Positions 17,292 through 25,484 of a stretch of DNA of 64,000 bases are shown piece by piece; the first letter of the stretch is position 1, and each line of letters starts with the position of its first letter. Where the stretch lies: positions 1 to 64,000 of the forward strand of contig NZ_BQYM01000011.1 of the NCBI RefSeq assembly GCF_026008515.1, given 5' to 3'. The notes under the pieces were generated by a model. The model ran no database searches. It was not told the origin of the DNA and worked only from the letters and a program-made list of their open reading frames with translations. The position numbers and the translations under genes are program-made. Source of the stretch: Hoyosella levis. GTDB lineage: Bacteria > Actinomycetota > Actinomycetes > Mycobacteriales > Mycobacteriaceae.

Positions 17292-20258
17292 ATGATGGCC
17301 GACAATCCTGGAGCACGAGCGGCAGAGGGTGGACGCCATTCCCTGGTCCTGGGAGTGGCAGGTGGTACCGATCCTGGAGTGCCTGGCCGCGCGCTGGGAT
17401 TGCATCGTGCCCTCGTCGGCCCCGGCGGCTGGCAGGGCACGGCAGCCGCGGAGGGAATCGCGCTCGACCCGGGGATGGCAGGCTCGCGCGCGCTGATCGA
17501 CCGCGCTCTCGCGGCCGCGCACTCCGAGGGCGCGACCCTGCTGCTCGGGATCGTCAGCGATGCCGTGCGGACCGAGGGCACCGCGGTGCTGCTCGGGCAC
17601 GGCAGCGAACTGCTGGACCTGGGTGCCTTCGTGCGTGAGCTGCGTGAGCGCTACCGAGGCATCGACGGGATGATCCTGCTGCTCGATGCCCCGATCGCGC
17701 TGCCACCGGGCTGGACCAGCACGCTCGCGGCTGGCCCTGCCGGAAGTGGCTTGGCCGGAAGTGGGCGCATCGAGGTGCTCGCGGGCACAGGACTAGCTGC
17801 CGACGTGATGGACATCGCCGCGGCGGGTATTCGCAACGCGGGATCACGCATCACGGCCAGCGACATCCGCGCCGCCTCGGGCAGGAGTGGCCAGTCCGTG
17901 GACGCGGACGATCCCGCCCTCTGGATCCTCCCTAACCAGGCCCGCGCGCACGACGTGACCAACGGGTCCGCGCGCGCCACCCTGATCGATGCGCGGCTCG
18001 CGGGATTCTCGCTCACGCCATCGCAGCAGCGCGCCGCCGAATCAGTCATCGAAGCACGCGATCACCGGCTCGTCACGATCACCGGTGCCCCTTCATGCGG
18101 CAAGTCCACAGTCCTCGCCGCCCTCACCAGGCCCGACCAGTTCGCCGCGATCGACCACTGCAGCCCGCGCCACGTCGCCGCGATCGTGCTGGTCCATGCC
18201 TGGCACTCCGTCGAGGAGATCGCCGCCGAGATCGCCACTCAGCTCCACGAACGCATCCCAGGACTCGCGCCGCGACCTATCAACGGGACAGTCCCCGGCA
18301 TGGCAACCGAGCGGCTCCTGGAGAAACCACTCGCTGCGTGCGCAACGGATTGGCAGCGGCCCCTCATCGTCATCCTCGACGGCATCGACCAACTGCCCCG
18401 GCCGGAGATCAAGCGGCTCGACGAAGCGATCGGCACGCTGCTCTCCCGGCAGGAGGGCGCGCTCGCGCGGCTGCGGATCATCGTCAGCATCCGCGACATG
18501 ATCGACCTAGCAACGTTGCCGTCGCTCGCAAGTGGGCTGCGCGCTGGCCTGCTGGGCGATCCCGCATGGCTGCCCGCGCGCCTCGGGACCGTGGGGGGAG
18601 CGCCAGCTGTCGAGCTCGAGGAGCTAGTGGCGCGCCGGGTCCAGGACGTCATGGCAGCCAGCAGCGCCCCGGAGGCCGCGCGCCTCGTGCTCGCGCTGCT
18701 GCTTGCCACGGGCGCGGCACCGATCCTGCCGCGGTCGATCATCGAGACCGCTCTGGCGATGCGGGGCCTTGCTGATGCCCGGGCATTCGTCGGCGAGGTC
18801 CTCGCCCTGGCCGGGCCTCTCGCGGAACGCGCTGCCCCGGGCGCGAGCGAGGAGACCGTGGGCCTGAGCAGGCACGCTCCTGCCCCAGCGATCCGAGCCG
18901 TCGTCGACCCCGCGGGCACGGCGATGGCCGAGGCGCACCGGGCGATCGTGGACGCTGCCCAGCACCTCAGCACCACCGCCGCTACCCGAGGCAGCGCAGC
19001 AACCGCAGCCTTCGCCGCGCATGAACGGCTGGTGCTGCCCTACCACTGCCTGCACGGCGGACTGCCCGAGCAGGCACTCGCCCTGCTCTCCGCCGCCGCG
19101 GGGAACTCGCACGCCGCGGACAACCAGGCACGCTGGTCGCGCTGGAGCACCATCGCCGCCGACGTCCTCGGCCCGAGCCATCCCGTTGCGCTCTCGCTGC
19201 GTGGAAATGCCGCCGGTGCCCGGGGAATCGCCGGGGATCCCGCAGGGGCTGCCGAGGACTTCACCGTGCTCGCCTCCGATCGCGAGCAACTCCTCGGCGC
19301 CGAGCATCCCGATACGATCGCCACCCGCAACAATGTCGCCGTCTGGCTCGGCAAGTCTGGCCAGCACCGGGCCGCCGCCGCCGAGTTCGCCGCGATGCTT
19401 CCCGTGCTCGAGCGCCTGCACGGCCCTGCTCATCCAGCAACGGTCGCGACGCGCGACCACCTCAACCACTACCTCGCCAGCATGGCCGCCGCCGTGGCGA
19501 CCCCGGACGAGGCGCGGGCGACCCTGCGGGACCAGCAGCGCGTGCTCGGCCGCGAGCATCGCGCCACGCTCGCTTCCCGATTCCGGCTCGCCACGATGAG
19601 CGCGGCCTCCGGGGACCATGCCGCAGCGATCACCCAGGCCACGCAGGTGCTCCACGACCAGCGGCGCATCCTTGGCCCTGCGCACCCGGACGTGCTGGAG
19701 ACGCTGCATTCCCTGGCGTCGTGGCGGCATCGAGAGGGCGACCACCACGGCGCCCTGACCGATCTGATCGCGCTCGCCGAGGGGCGGGCGCAGCTACTCG
19801 GGGACGACCATCCCGAGACCCTCGCAGCGCGCGGCGGCCTGGCCCGCGCCAAAGCCGATGCCGGTGAGCTGCACGGCGTGATCAAGGAGCTCGAGGACCT
19901 CGTCCCGCTCCAGCAGCGCGTGCTTGGCGCCGACCACCCCGACACCTTGGCCGCGCGCAACAATCTCGCATTGTCCCGCGGCAAGGTCGGCGAGATCGAG
20001 CGCTCGCTGCGCGAGTTCGGGCAACTCCTCGCGGACCGGGAGCGAGTTCTGGGACCCGAGCATCCCGCCACCCTGACCACGCGCGCGAACCTCGCGTGGA
20101 TCAAGGGGCGCAATGGTGATGCCGCGGCCGCGCTCCGCGCCTACGAGGAACTCATCCCGCTGCTCGAGCGGGTCCTTGGCGGCGATCATCCGCGGGTCGC
20201 GGCCGCGCGCAAGGGCCGCGCCCGATGGGCCAGGGAAATCTCCGCCCACCGCGCCTAG
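17292..20258 (+). CDS. STAND-type P-loop ATPase with C-terminal TPR array and degenerate caspase-like N-terminus
   Basis: This 988-residue protein has three parts. Residues 15-200 resemble the caspase-like domains found in front of actinobacterial STAND ATPases (GPGGW, ALIDRALAAAH, GIDGMILLLDAP), but the expected His of the GHG strand reads IVSDA and the catalytic Cys position reads LLDAP, so the dyad looks lost. Residues 255-480 are a P-loop NTPase with Walker A GAPSCGKST (265-273) and Walker B IVILDGIDQL (359-368). Residues 626-975 carry nine LGxxHPxTLxxRxNLA motifs with an exact 42-residue period, typical of kinesin-light-chain-like TPRs. The ATG lies 1 bp after the upstream stop. Such proteins are signal-sensing switches. 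The trigger is unknown. Confidence 0.8.
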   Translation: MMADNPGARAAEGGRHSLVLGVAGGTDPGVPGRALGLHRALVGPGGWQGTAAAEGIALDPGMAGSRALIDRALAAAHSEGATLLLGIVSDAVRTEGTAVLLGHGSELLDLGAFVRELRERYRGIDGMILLLDAPIALPPGWTSTLAAGPAGSGLAGSGRIEVLAGTGLAADVMDIAAAGIRNAGSRITASDIRAASGRSGQSVDADDPALWILPNQARAHDVTNGSARATLIDARLAGFSLTPSQQRAAESVIEARDHRLVTITGAPSCGKSTVLAALTRPDQFAAIDHCSPRHVAAIVLVHAWHSVEEIAAEIATQLHERIPGLAPRPINGTVPGMATERLLEKPLAACATDWQRPLIVILDGIDQLPRPEIKRLDEAIGTLLSRQEGALARLRIIVSIRDMIDLATLPSLASGLRAGLLGDPAWLPARLGTVGGAPAVELEELVARRVQDVMAASSAPEAARLVLALLLATGAAPILPRSIIETALAMRGLADARAFVGEVLALAGPLAERAAPGASEETVGLSRHAPAPAIRAVVDPAGTAMAEAHRAIVDAAQHLSTTAATRGSAATAAFAAHERLVLPYHCLHGGLPEQALALLSAAAGNSHAADNQARWSRWSTIAADVLGPSHPVALSLRGNAAGARGIAGDPAGAAEDFTVLASDREQLLGAEHPDTIATRNNVAVWLGKSGQHRAAAAEFAAMLPVLERLHGPAHPATVATRDHLNHYLASMAAAVATPDEARATLRDQQRVLGREHRATLASRFRLATMSAASGDHAAAITQATQVLHDQRRILGPAHPDVLETLHSLASWRHREGDHHGALTDLIALAEGRAQLLGDDHPETLAARGGLARAKADAGELHGVIKELEDLVPLQQRVLGADHPDTLAARNNLALSRGKVGEIERSLREFGQLLADRERVLGPEHPATLTTRANLAWIKGRNGDAAAALRAYEELIPLLERVLGGDHPRVAAARKGRARWAREISAHRA

Positions 20259-20278
20259 CATGCCCGATCAGCGTCCGC

Positions 20279-21580
20279 TCATGACCTGGCTGTGACGACC
20301 CGGCGCAGCAGGGGACGGGTGGCAAGCACCCCGCCGAGGACGATGGCATTGCCGAGGGCGAGCAGCACCAGCAACTGGCCGAGCGCGAGCGGATCGAGCA
20401 GGACCACGGCACCGGTGATGGGGAACAGGAACGCTAGCGCGGCGCCCGCGGAGACCAGCGACAGCACCAGGACGGGGCCACGGGCCTGCCGCGACCGCGC
20501 CGCCTGCATCACCGGGACGGGCGTCCCGGCGTGATGCAGCGCAACATACAGCTCGCGATGCTCGAGGATCGACGCGGCCTGGGCGAGCGCCGACGAGATC
20601 GCCGCGAGCAGGAAAGTCACTACCAGGGTGAATGCCACACCGAGCCGCATGTCGCTCATCAATTGCTCCTCGCCGTTGCCGCTGCCGATCGCGGTGAGCA
20701 GCGCGGTGCCCGCGGCGACGAAGCTGGCCACGGCCACGCCACTGATGGCCCGCCACGCCTGCGCCGGGGCATCGAGGACACGGCGCGCGGCGATCAACGA
20801 CGCGGCATCGTCGGCCCGCGCGAGCATGGCCCGGCCGACGAGAGCGACGATGCGCGAGCCCACCACGTTGAGCATCGCGAAGGTGATCGCGAGCGCGATG
20901 AGCAGGCCGGTGATCCCCGCGGCGGCAGTGTTGGCCTGCGTCCACAGCAGCAGGACCCCACCGACCACGAGCAGCAGCACGAGTCCCCGAGGACGCGGCG
21001 CGTGCCGCTGGGCAACGCCGAGCGGGGTGATCGCGATGCTTCGCAGCCCGAGCAGCGACGTGGCAGCCGCGAGCACGACCACGCCGACGATGATCGCGAG
21101 CAGCATCCAGGGGCCCACCCACAGCTCGCTGGCCGAGAACGGCTCGCCCTGGAACGGCAGCAGCGCCACCACGGGAAGCAGTGCCGCGCTGAGCACCGCG
21201 CCGAGGCATGCTCCGATCAGCCCCGCGATCGCCGCCTCGAGCATCGCCAGCCCCGCGACATCACCCGGGGTGGCTCCCGCGAGGCGCAACGAGGCCAGGC
21301 GCGCGTCGCGCTTGCGGGCACCGAGCCGCGCGGCGGCGAGGCCGAGGGTGAAGCACGGGATCACCACGAGGACGCTCGCGATCGAGGCCAGCGTGAGATA
21401 GAACTGGGCATCGGGGTGGGAATCGCGGCCAGCGAACGCGCCGTGCCCACCGACAACAATCAGCGCCAGCGCTGTCGCGGCAGCGAACGCGAGGATCGGC
21501 AAGGCCAGCGTCGCGAGCAGCCGCGGCCCCTCGGCGCGTGCCGTCATCCGTGTCACGCGCACGATCGTGGCGGCGCTCAT
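20279..21580 (-). CDS. ABC transporter permease, FtsX/MacB-like
   Basis: This 433-residue membrane protein has multiple hydrophobic helices in FtsX-type arrangement, with helices near the N-terminus (LLATLALPILAFAAATALAL), several in the middle and three at the C-terminus. The ATG overlaps the stop of the upstream ATPase gene by 4 bp, forming a two-gene export or membrane-remodelling transporter. There is no periplasmic adaptor gene nearby. It converges on the STAND gene with only 20 bp between stops. The substrate is unknown; antibiotic or peptide export is common for this class. Confidence 0.85.
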   Translation of the reverse strand: MSAATIVRVTRMTARAEGPRLLATLALPILAFAAATALALIVVGGHGAFAGRDSHPDAQFYLTLASIASVLVVIPCFTLGLAAARLGARKRDARLASLRLAGATPGDVAGLAMLEAAIAGLIGACLGAVLSAALLPVVALLPFQGEPFSASELWVGPWMLLAIIVGVVVLAAATSLLGLRSIAITPLGVAQRHAPRPRGLVLLLVVGGVLLLWTQANTAAAGITGLLIALAITFAMLNVVGSRIVALVGRAMLARADDAASLIAARRVLDAPAQAWRAISGVAVASFVAAGTALLTAIGSGNGEEQLMSDMRLGVAFTLVVTFLLAAISSALAQAASILEHRELYVALHHAGTPVPVMQAARSRQARGPVLVLSLVSAGAALAFLFPITGAVVLLDPLALGQLLVLLALGNAIVLGGVLATRPLLRRVVTARS

Positions 21581-22257
21581 GACGCGCTCCGCTGCGCCAG
21601 GCGACCATCGTGCATGTGGATGACGTGCTCGCAGTACCCGGCCACCTGCGGGTCATGGGTCACCACGACCAATGCAGTCCCGAGGTGGCGGCTGGCCTCC
21701 ACCAGGATTCCCATCACGTCCTGCGAGGTCCGTGCGTCGAGTGCACCAGTGGGCTCATCGGCGAACAGCACCTTGGGCCGGGCGACCATCGCGCGGGCGA
21801 TCGCGACCCGTTGCGCCTGCCCGCCGGACATCTCTCCAGGGCGGCGTTCCTCCAGCCCGGCGATGCCGAGCGGAGCGAAGAACGCGGCTGCCCTATCCCG
21901 CGCGGCACGCACGGCCATGCCGTCGAGGATGAGGGGCAGCGCGACATTCTCGATAGCGGGCAGCTCGGGCAGGAGCTGCCCGGACTGGAAGACAAAACCG
22001 AAGGAGCGTCGCCGTAGCGCGGTCCGCGCGGATTCCCGCAGGGCGCTGATGTCCGTTCCCTCGAGGATGACCTCACCAGCATCGGGCTGCACGATGCCGC
22101 TGAGCAGGTGCAGCAGGGTGGACTTGCCGGAGCCGGAGGGGCCCATGATGGCGAGCGTGCCGCGATGCTCGATGGAAATGCTGGCGTCGTGGAGGACGGT
22201 GTGGGGGCCGTAGCGCTTCGTGAGGCCACGTCCGCTGAGAACGGCGGTCTGTGTCAT
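21577..22257 (-). CDS. ABC transporter ATP-binding protein, LolD/MacB type
   Basis: This 226-residue ATPase has Walker A GPSGSGKST, Q-loop FVFQSGQLL, signature MSGGQAQR, Walker B VLFADEPTG and the switch His in VVTHD. The ATG at 22257 begins the conserved MTQTAVLSGRGLTKRYG; an upstream in-frame extension to 22329 is not conserved. It is operonic with the permease. The divergent cobD gap carries a 9-bp inverted repeat that may control it. Confidence 0.9.
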   Translation of the reverse strand: MTQTAVLSGRGLTKRYGPHTVLHDASISIEHRGTLAIMGPSGSGKSTLLHLLSGIVQPDAGEVILEGTDISALRESARTALRRRSFGFVFQSGQLLPELPAIENVALPLILDGMAVRAARDRAAAFFAPLGIAGLEERRPGEMSGGQAQRVAIARAMVARPKVLFADEPTGALDARTSQDVMGILVEASRHLGTALVVVTHDPQVAGYCEHVIHMHDGRLAQRSAS

Positions 22258-22330
22258 GCTCTCCACGGTGCCGTGGCGGGCGGGCAGAAGCGTCGGGCCA
22301 CGGTCCGATCCTCGCGGCGACCACGTCATG

Positions 22331-22364
22331 CCTGGGTAGGACGCGGGCGGGATCTCTACCCAGG
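22331..22364. promoter_or_regulatory. Inverted repeat in the ABC transporter / cobD divergent gap
   Basis: CCTGGGTAG and CTACCCAGG are perfect 9-bp arms separated by 16 bp, about 30 bp before the cobD start and 75 bp before the ATPase start. The spacing suits a dimeric regulator. No cobalamin riboswitch is visible here. Confidence 0.45.
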
Positions 22365-22393
22365 ACGATGGGCTGACAGGAGCGGGAACGAGG

Positions 22394-23371
22394 ATGCGTC
22401 ATTCGTGGGCGGCGGACAGGGCCGCGGGGCTCGCGATGGGAGTGCTCGCGGATCGATTGCTGGGGGATCCGCAGCGGTTCCATCCCGTCGCGGGATTCGG
22501 GACGCTCGCGCACCGGGCCGAGCAAGCCGGGTACCGGGATACGCGAGCCCGGGGCACTGTGCACTGGCTGGTGCTCGTCGGTGGCACTGCTGGTGCTGCC
22601 TGCCTGGTGGAGCTCGTGCTGGCGCGGCACGGCACGCCCCGGCTGGCGCGGATCGGGTGGACCGCCGGTGCCACCTGGGCAACACTGGGCGGCACGAGCC
22701 TGGCCCGCGTCGGCGCGCGCATGGCGGCACATCTCGAGGCTGATGACCTGGACGCGGCACGCGCGCTGCTGCCGTCGCTGTGCGGGCGGGATCCCGCGCT
22801 GCTCGATCTTGCGGGCATTGCCCGCGCGACGGTGGAATCGATCGCGGAGAACACGTCCGATGCCACGATCGGGCCGCTGGTATGGGTGGGACTGCTGGGC
22901 GCTCCCGGAGCACTCGCGTACCGGGCGATCAACACCCTCGACGCGATGGTGGGCTATCGCTCGGAGCGCTACGAGCGGTTTGGCTGGTTCTCGGCCCGCG
23001 CCGACGATGTGGCGAACCTGCTCCCGGCCCGCTGCTGCGGCGCGATCACCGTTGCCGCGGCCCCGCTAGTGGGCGGATCACCAGCTGTGGCCTGGCGGTC
23101 GTGGCGGCGGGACGCGCGTTCCCACCCGAGCCCCAATGCTGGCGTGGCGGAAGCCAGCGCGGCCGGCGCGCTCGGTATCCGGCTCGGCGGCACGACGAGG
23201 TACCGGCACGGCACGGAGGAACGTCCTGGCCTCGGGGAAGGACCGCCCCCGGGAGTCGTCGATGTGCGGCGCGCGGCGCGCTTGTCCCGGTGCGTGCAGG
23301 CCGGGGCTGCCGCGCTGGTGGTGCTAGCGGTGGTGGCCGTACCGGTCGGCAAGCACATCGCGCGGGCGTGA
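22394..23371 (+). CDS. cobD: Adenosylcobinamide-phosphate synthase (CobD/CbiB)
   Basis: This 325-residue membrane protein attaches aminopropanol (or its phosphate) to adenosylcobyric acid. Conserved segments include LADRLLGDPQRFHPVAGFG, the long GIARATVESIAENTSDATIGPL and the HPSPNAGVAEASAAGALGIRLGG region. The position equals Rv2236c. Its last 48 bp overlap the 3' end of the SURF1 gene on the opposite strand. Other cobalamin genes in the window are cobC (25.5 kb) and cobS/T/U (60-62.6 kb). Confidence 0.92.
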   Translation: MRHSWAADRAAGLAMGVLADRLLGDPQRFHPVAGFGTLAHRAEQAGYRDTRARGTVHWLVLVGGTAGAACLVELVLARHGTPRLARIGWTAGATWATLGGTSLARVGARMAAHLEADDLDAARALLPSLCGRDPALLDLAGIARATVESIAENTSDATIGPLVWVGLLGAPGALAYRAINTLDAMVGYRSERYERFGWFSARADDVANLLPARCCGAITVAAAPLVGGSPAVAWRSWRRDARSHPSPNAGVAEASAAGALGIRLGGTTRYRHGTEERPGLGEGPPPGVVDVRRAARLSRCVQAGAAALVVLAVVAVPVGKHIARA

Positions 23372-24217
23372 GGGCTTGGCGGGCCCCGGTGCTGAGGTAC
23401 CAAGGTCAGCGGCCCCAGGCTCGGTGGACCCGTCGTCGTTGGCCTCGTCTTCTGTGGCCACGGCTTCCTGGGAACTGCCGCGCCCCCGCCGCTCCCGGAG
23501 CTCGGCGCGCACGAAGTACAGCAGCCCGAGCGGGGCCATGATCCCGAACGCGATCCACTGCAGCCCATAGGACAGGAATGGCCCGGCATCGAGCTGCGGC
23601 AGTCCGATCACGCCAAGGCCACCCGGCTGATCGGCCGCGAGCTGCACATAGAAGCCCGGCAGATCGGCACCGGTCGCGGCACTGATCTCGCGAGGATTGA
23701 TCGAGTACACCTGCACCACGCCATCGGCGCCGTCGATGACGTCCCGGCCGGTAGAGCCCTCGGGCATGCGCACCCGTCCCTCGAGCTGCACCTGGCCCTC
23801 GGGCGGCGCCGCGAACCCGGGCACCTCGGTGCCCACATCGGTGGGCACGAAACCCCGGTTGACGAGCACCACTGGGCCGCTCTCGAGCTGGAAGGGCGTG
23901 AGCACCTCGAACCCGGGCGTCGCATCGACCGACCGCAACCGCGCGACCACCTCGTCGGCGGGCAGGTATGAGCCGGTGAGCAGAACCCGTCGCCACTCGC
24001 TGTCCGCCGGGGGCGCGGCCTGATCGGTCATGAGCTCGCCAACGGGAACGGGCGCCGCGTCGAGCGACTGCTCGATCAGGGAGTTCCGTTGCTCGGTCTC
24101 GGCGTTCTTGCCGAGCTGCCACGGCGCGAGCACCGTGAACGCGAGGTAGGCGAACATGCCCACGATGAGGATGAGAACCACCCATCCCGGGCGGACGAGG
24201 AAACCGAGTCGGCGCAC
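23324..24217 (-). CDS. SURF1 family cytochrome oxidase biogenesis protein
   Basis: This 297-residue protein has an N-terminal helix (PGWVVLILIVGMFAYLAFTVL) and a second near the C-terminus (LQWIAFGIMAPLGLLYFV). They flank the SURF1 outer domain with APWQLG, VLVNRGFVP and a NPREISAATG-like loop. SURF1 proteins assist heme a insertion into cytochrome c oxidase. The position equals Rv2235. The C-terminal tail is polar, rich in Pro, Asp, Glu and Ser, and unconserved; its coding sequence overlaps the cobD 3' end by 48 bp. Confidence 0.88.
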   Translation of the reverse strand: MRRLGFLVRPGWVVLILIVGMFAYLAFTVLAPWQLGKNAETEQRNSLIEQSLDAAPVPVGELMTDQAAPPADSEWRRVLLTGSYLPADEVVARLRSVDATPGFEVLTPFQLESGPVVLVNRGFVPTDVGTEVPGFAAPPEGQVQLEGRVRMPEGSTGRDVIDGADGVVQVYSINPREISAATGADLPGFYVQLAADQPGGLGVIGLPQLDAGPFLSYGLQWIAFGIMAPLGLLYFVRAELRERRGRGSSQEAVATEDEANDDGSTEPGAADLGTSAPGPAKPSRPRDVLADRYGHHR

Positions 24218-24297
24218 GCTACCACGGTAGCCGCGTGGACCGGGCAGGTCGAAACCGTCAGCTTCCGAACGCCACGAATGTCACAACCGCGCGCGCT

Positions 24298-24753
24298 CTA
24301 CAGCCGCGCGCGGATCCAGTCCAGGATTCCGGGTATCGCGGCCTCGATCTGCTCGCGCACCTCCTCGAACTCCCGCAGGCTGCCCCAGTAGGGGTCGGCG
24401 ACCTGCCAGGATGGCGCACCGGGATCGAACTCGCGCAGCAACCGCACCCGCGAGATGTCCGCGCCGCGCTTGCGGAGCTCTAGGACATGGCCCTCGTCGA
24501 GCGCGAGGATCAGATCAGCGCCGAGATGCTCCGCCGAGACTGTCGCGGCCACGTGATCGGTGGTGTAGCCGGCCTCGCGCAGCACCGCGACCGCACGATG
24601 ATCAGCGGGCTCGCCGATATGCCACGATCCGGTCCCGGCGCTGCTGACCTGGACCTGCTCGTGCAGCCCATGCTCGCGCAGCGCATCCGCGAGGATCCGC
24701 TCGGCCATCGGGGAGCGGCAGATGTTGCCAGTGCAGATGAAGGTGATATGCAC
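24298..24753 (-). CDS. ptpA: Low molecular weight protein tyrosine phosphatase
   Basis: This 151-residue phosphatase has the P-loop CTGNICRS with nucleophile Cys7 and Arg13, and general acid Asp120 in ADPYWGS. M. tuberculosis PtpA, a secreted effector, has DPYYG, and both tyrosines are targets of PtkA. Here the second is Trp, so at most one of those sites remains. The GTG start has TAGAGT (24761-24766, minus) 7 nt upstream, inside the end of the ptkA gene, so ptpA may have its own leaderless promoter as well as readthrough from ptkA. Confidence 0.93.
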   Translation of the reverse strand: MHITFICTGNICRSPMAERILADALREHGLHEQVQVSSAGTGSWHIGEPADHRAVAVLREAGYTTDHVAATVSAEHLGADLILALDEGHVLELRKRGADISRVRLLREFDPGAPSWQVADPYWGSLREFEEVREQIEAAIPGILDWIRARL

Positions 24754-24763
24754 GTTTTCGACT

Positions 24764-25435
24764 CTACCTGCCGGAGTCCAGAAGCAGATCGATTAGGCGT
24801 TCGGGGGAGCCGGCCACCCACCGCGCCCCGGCATGCTCGCTGTCGCTCCCGTAGCCCCAGGTGACCGAGATGGTGCTCATGCCGTGGGCCGCGGCGCCCT
24901 CGACATCGTGGATCCGATCGCCCACCATCACCACCTCCTGGGGCGCGCGCTCGACCGGGATGTCCAGGCCATGCAGCGCGTGCGCGATCACGTCGGCCTT
25001 GCGCCGCCTCGTGCCGTCATCGCTCGCCGTCCCGATCACCTCGAAGAACTGCGCGAGATCGTGGTGGCGCAACATCTTGAGCGTATTTGTCTCGGCCTTG
25101 GACGTCGCGACAGCGAGCCGGGCACCGGCATGGCGCAATCGTTCCAGCGCCTCGGGGATGCCGTCGTAGACGGTGGACTCCCGCCAGCCCAGCGTGCCGT
25201 AGCGATCGAAGTAGGCGGCCAGCGCCCGCTCCGCGGTGTGCTCGTCCATGTCCAGCGACGCGAGCGTGTCGATCATCGGCGGGCCCACCACGTCCAGCAC
25301 CGGGAAATCCACGGGGACGGGCCACCCGACCGATTCCACCGCGTGGCGGAAGCTCGCGATCACCCCGGGGGCCGAATCGGTCATCGTGCCGTCAAGATCG
25401 ACGAGGATCGCCGGGAAGCGGGAATGGGGAGCCAT
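24764..25435 (-). CDS. ptkA: HAD-superfamily phosphatase/kinase, PtkA ortholog
   Basis: This protein of 223 residues is a HAD hydrolase with motif I DLDGTMTDS, motif II ATSKAE, motif III Lys, and motif IV GDRIHDVEGA. Its place upstream of ptpA equals Rv2232, where PtkA acts as a tyrosine kinase on PtpA. The M. tuberculosis protein has a long disordered N-terminus that is essentially absent if ATG 25435 is used; ATGs at 25444 and 25447 add only a few residues. Biochemically it may still be an ordinary phosphoglycolate-type phosphatase. It is divergent from cobC. Confidence 0.85.
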   Translation of the reverse strand: MAPHSRFPAILVDLDGTMTDSAPGVIASFRHAVESVGWPVPVDFPVLDVVGPPMIDTLASLDMDEHTAERALAAYFDRYGTLGWRESTVYDGIPEALERLRHAGARLAVATSKAETNTLKMLRHHDLAQFFEVIGTASDDGTRRRKADVIAHALHGLDIPVERAPQEVVMVGDRIHDVEGAAAHGMSTISVTWGYGSDSEHAGARWVAGSPERLIDLLLDSGR

Positions 25436-25484
25436 GCCGACCATCATGCCGCGAGGCTTCGCTGCCGCACTAGGCTGGTTGCCC

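Noticed and set aside
14877-20258. Calling the cyclase-STAND operon a CBASS or Pycsar system
   Set aside because: The cyclase is membrane-bound with adenylate-type residues, and no cyclic-nucleotide-binding, TIR, nuclease or membrane effector domain is recognisable; left as a hypothesis in the findings.
22258-22393. Cobalamin riboswitch in front of cobD
   Set aside because: The gap is only 136 bp and lacks the conserved B12-box; the inverted repeat there is too simple.
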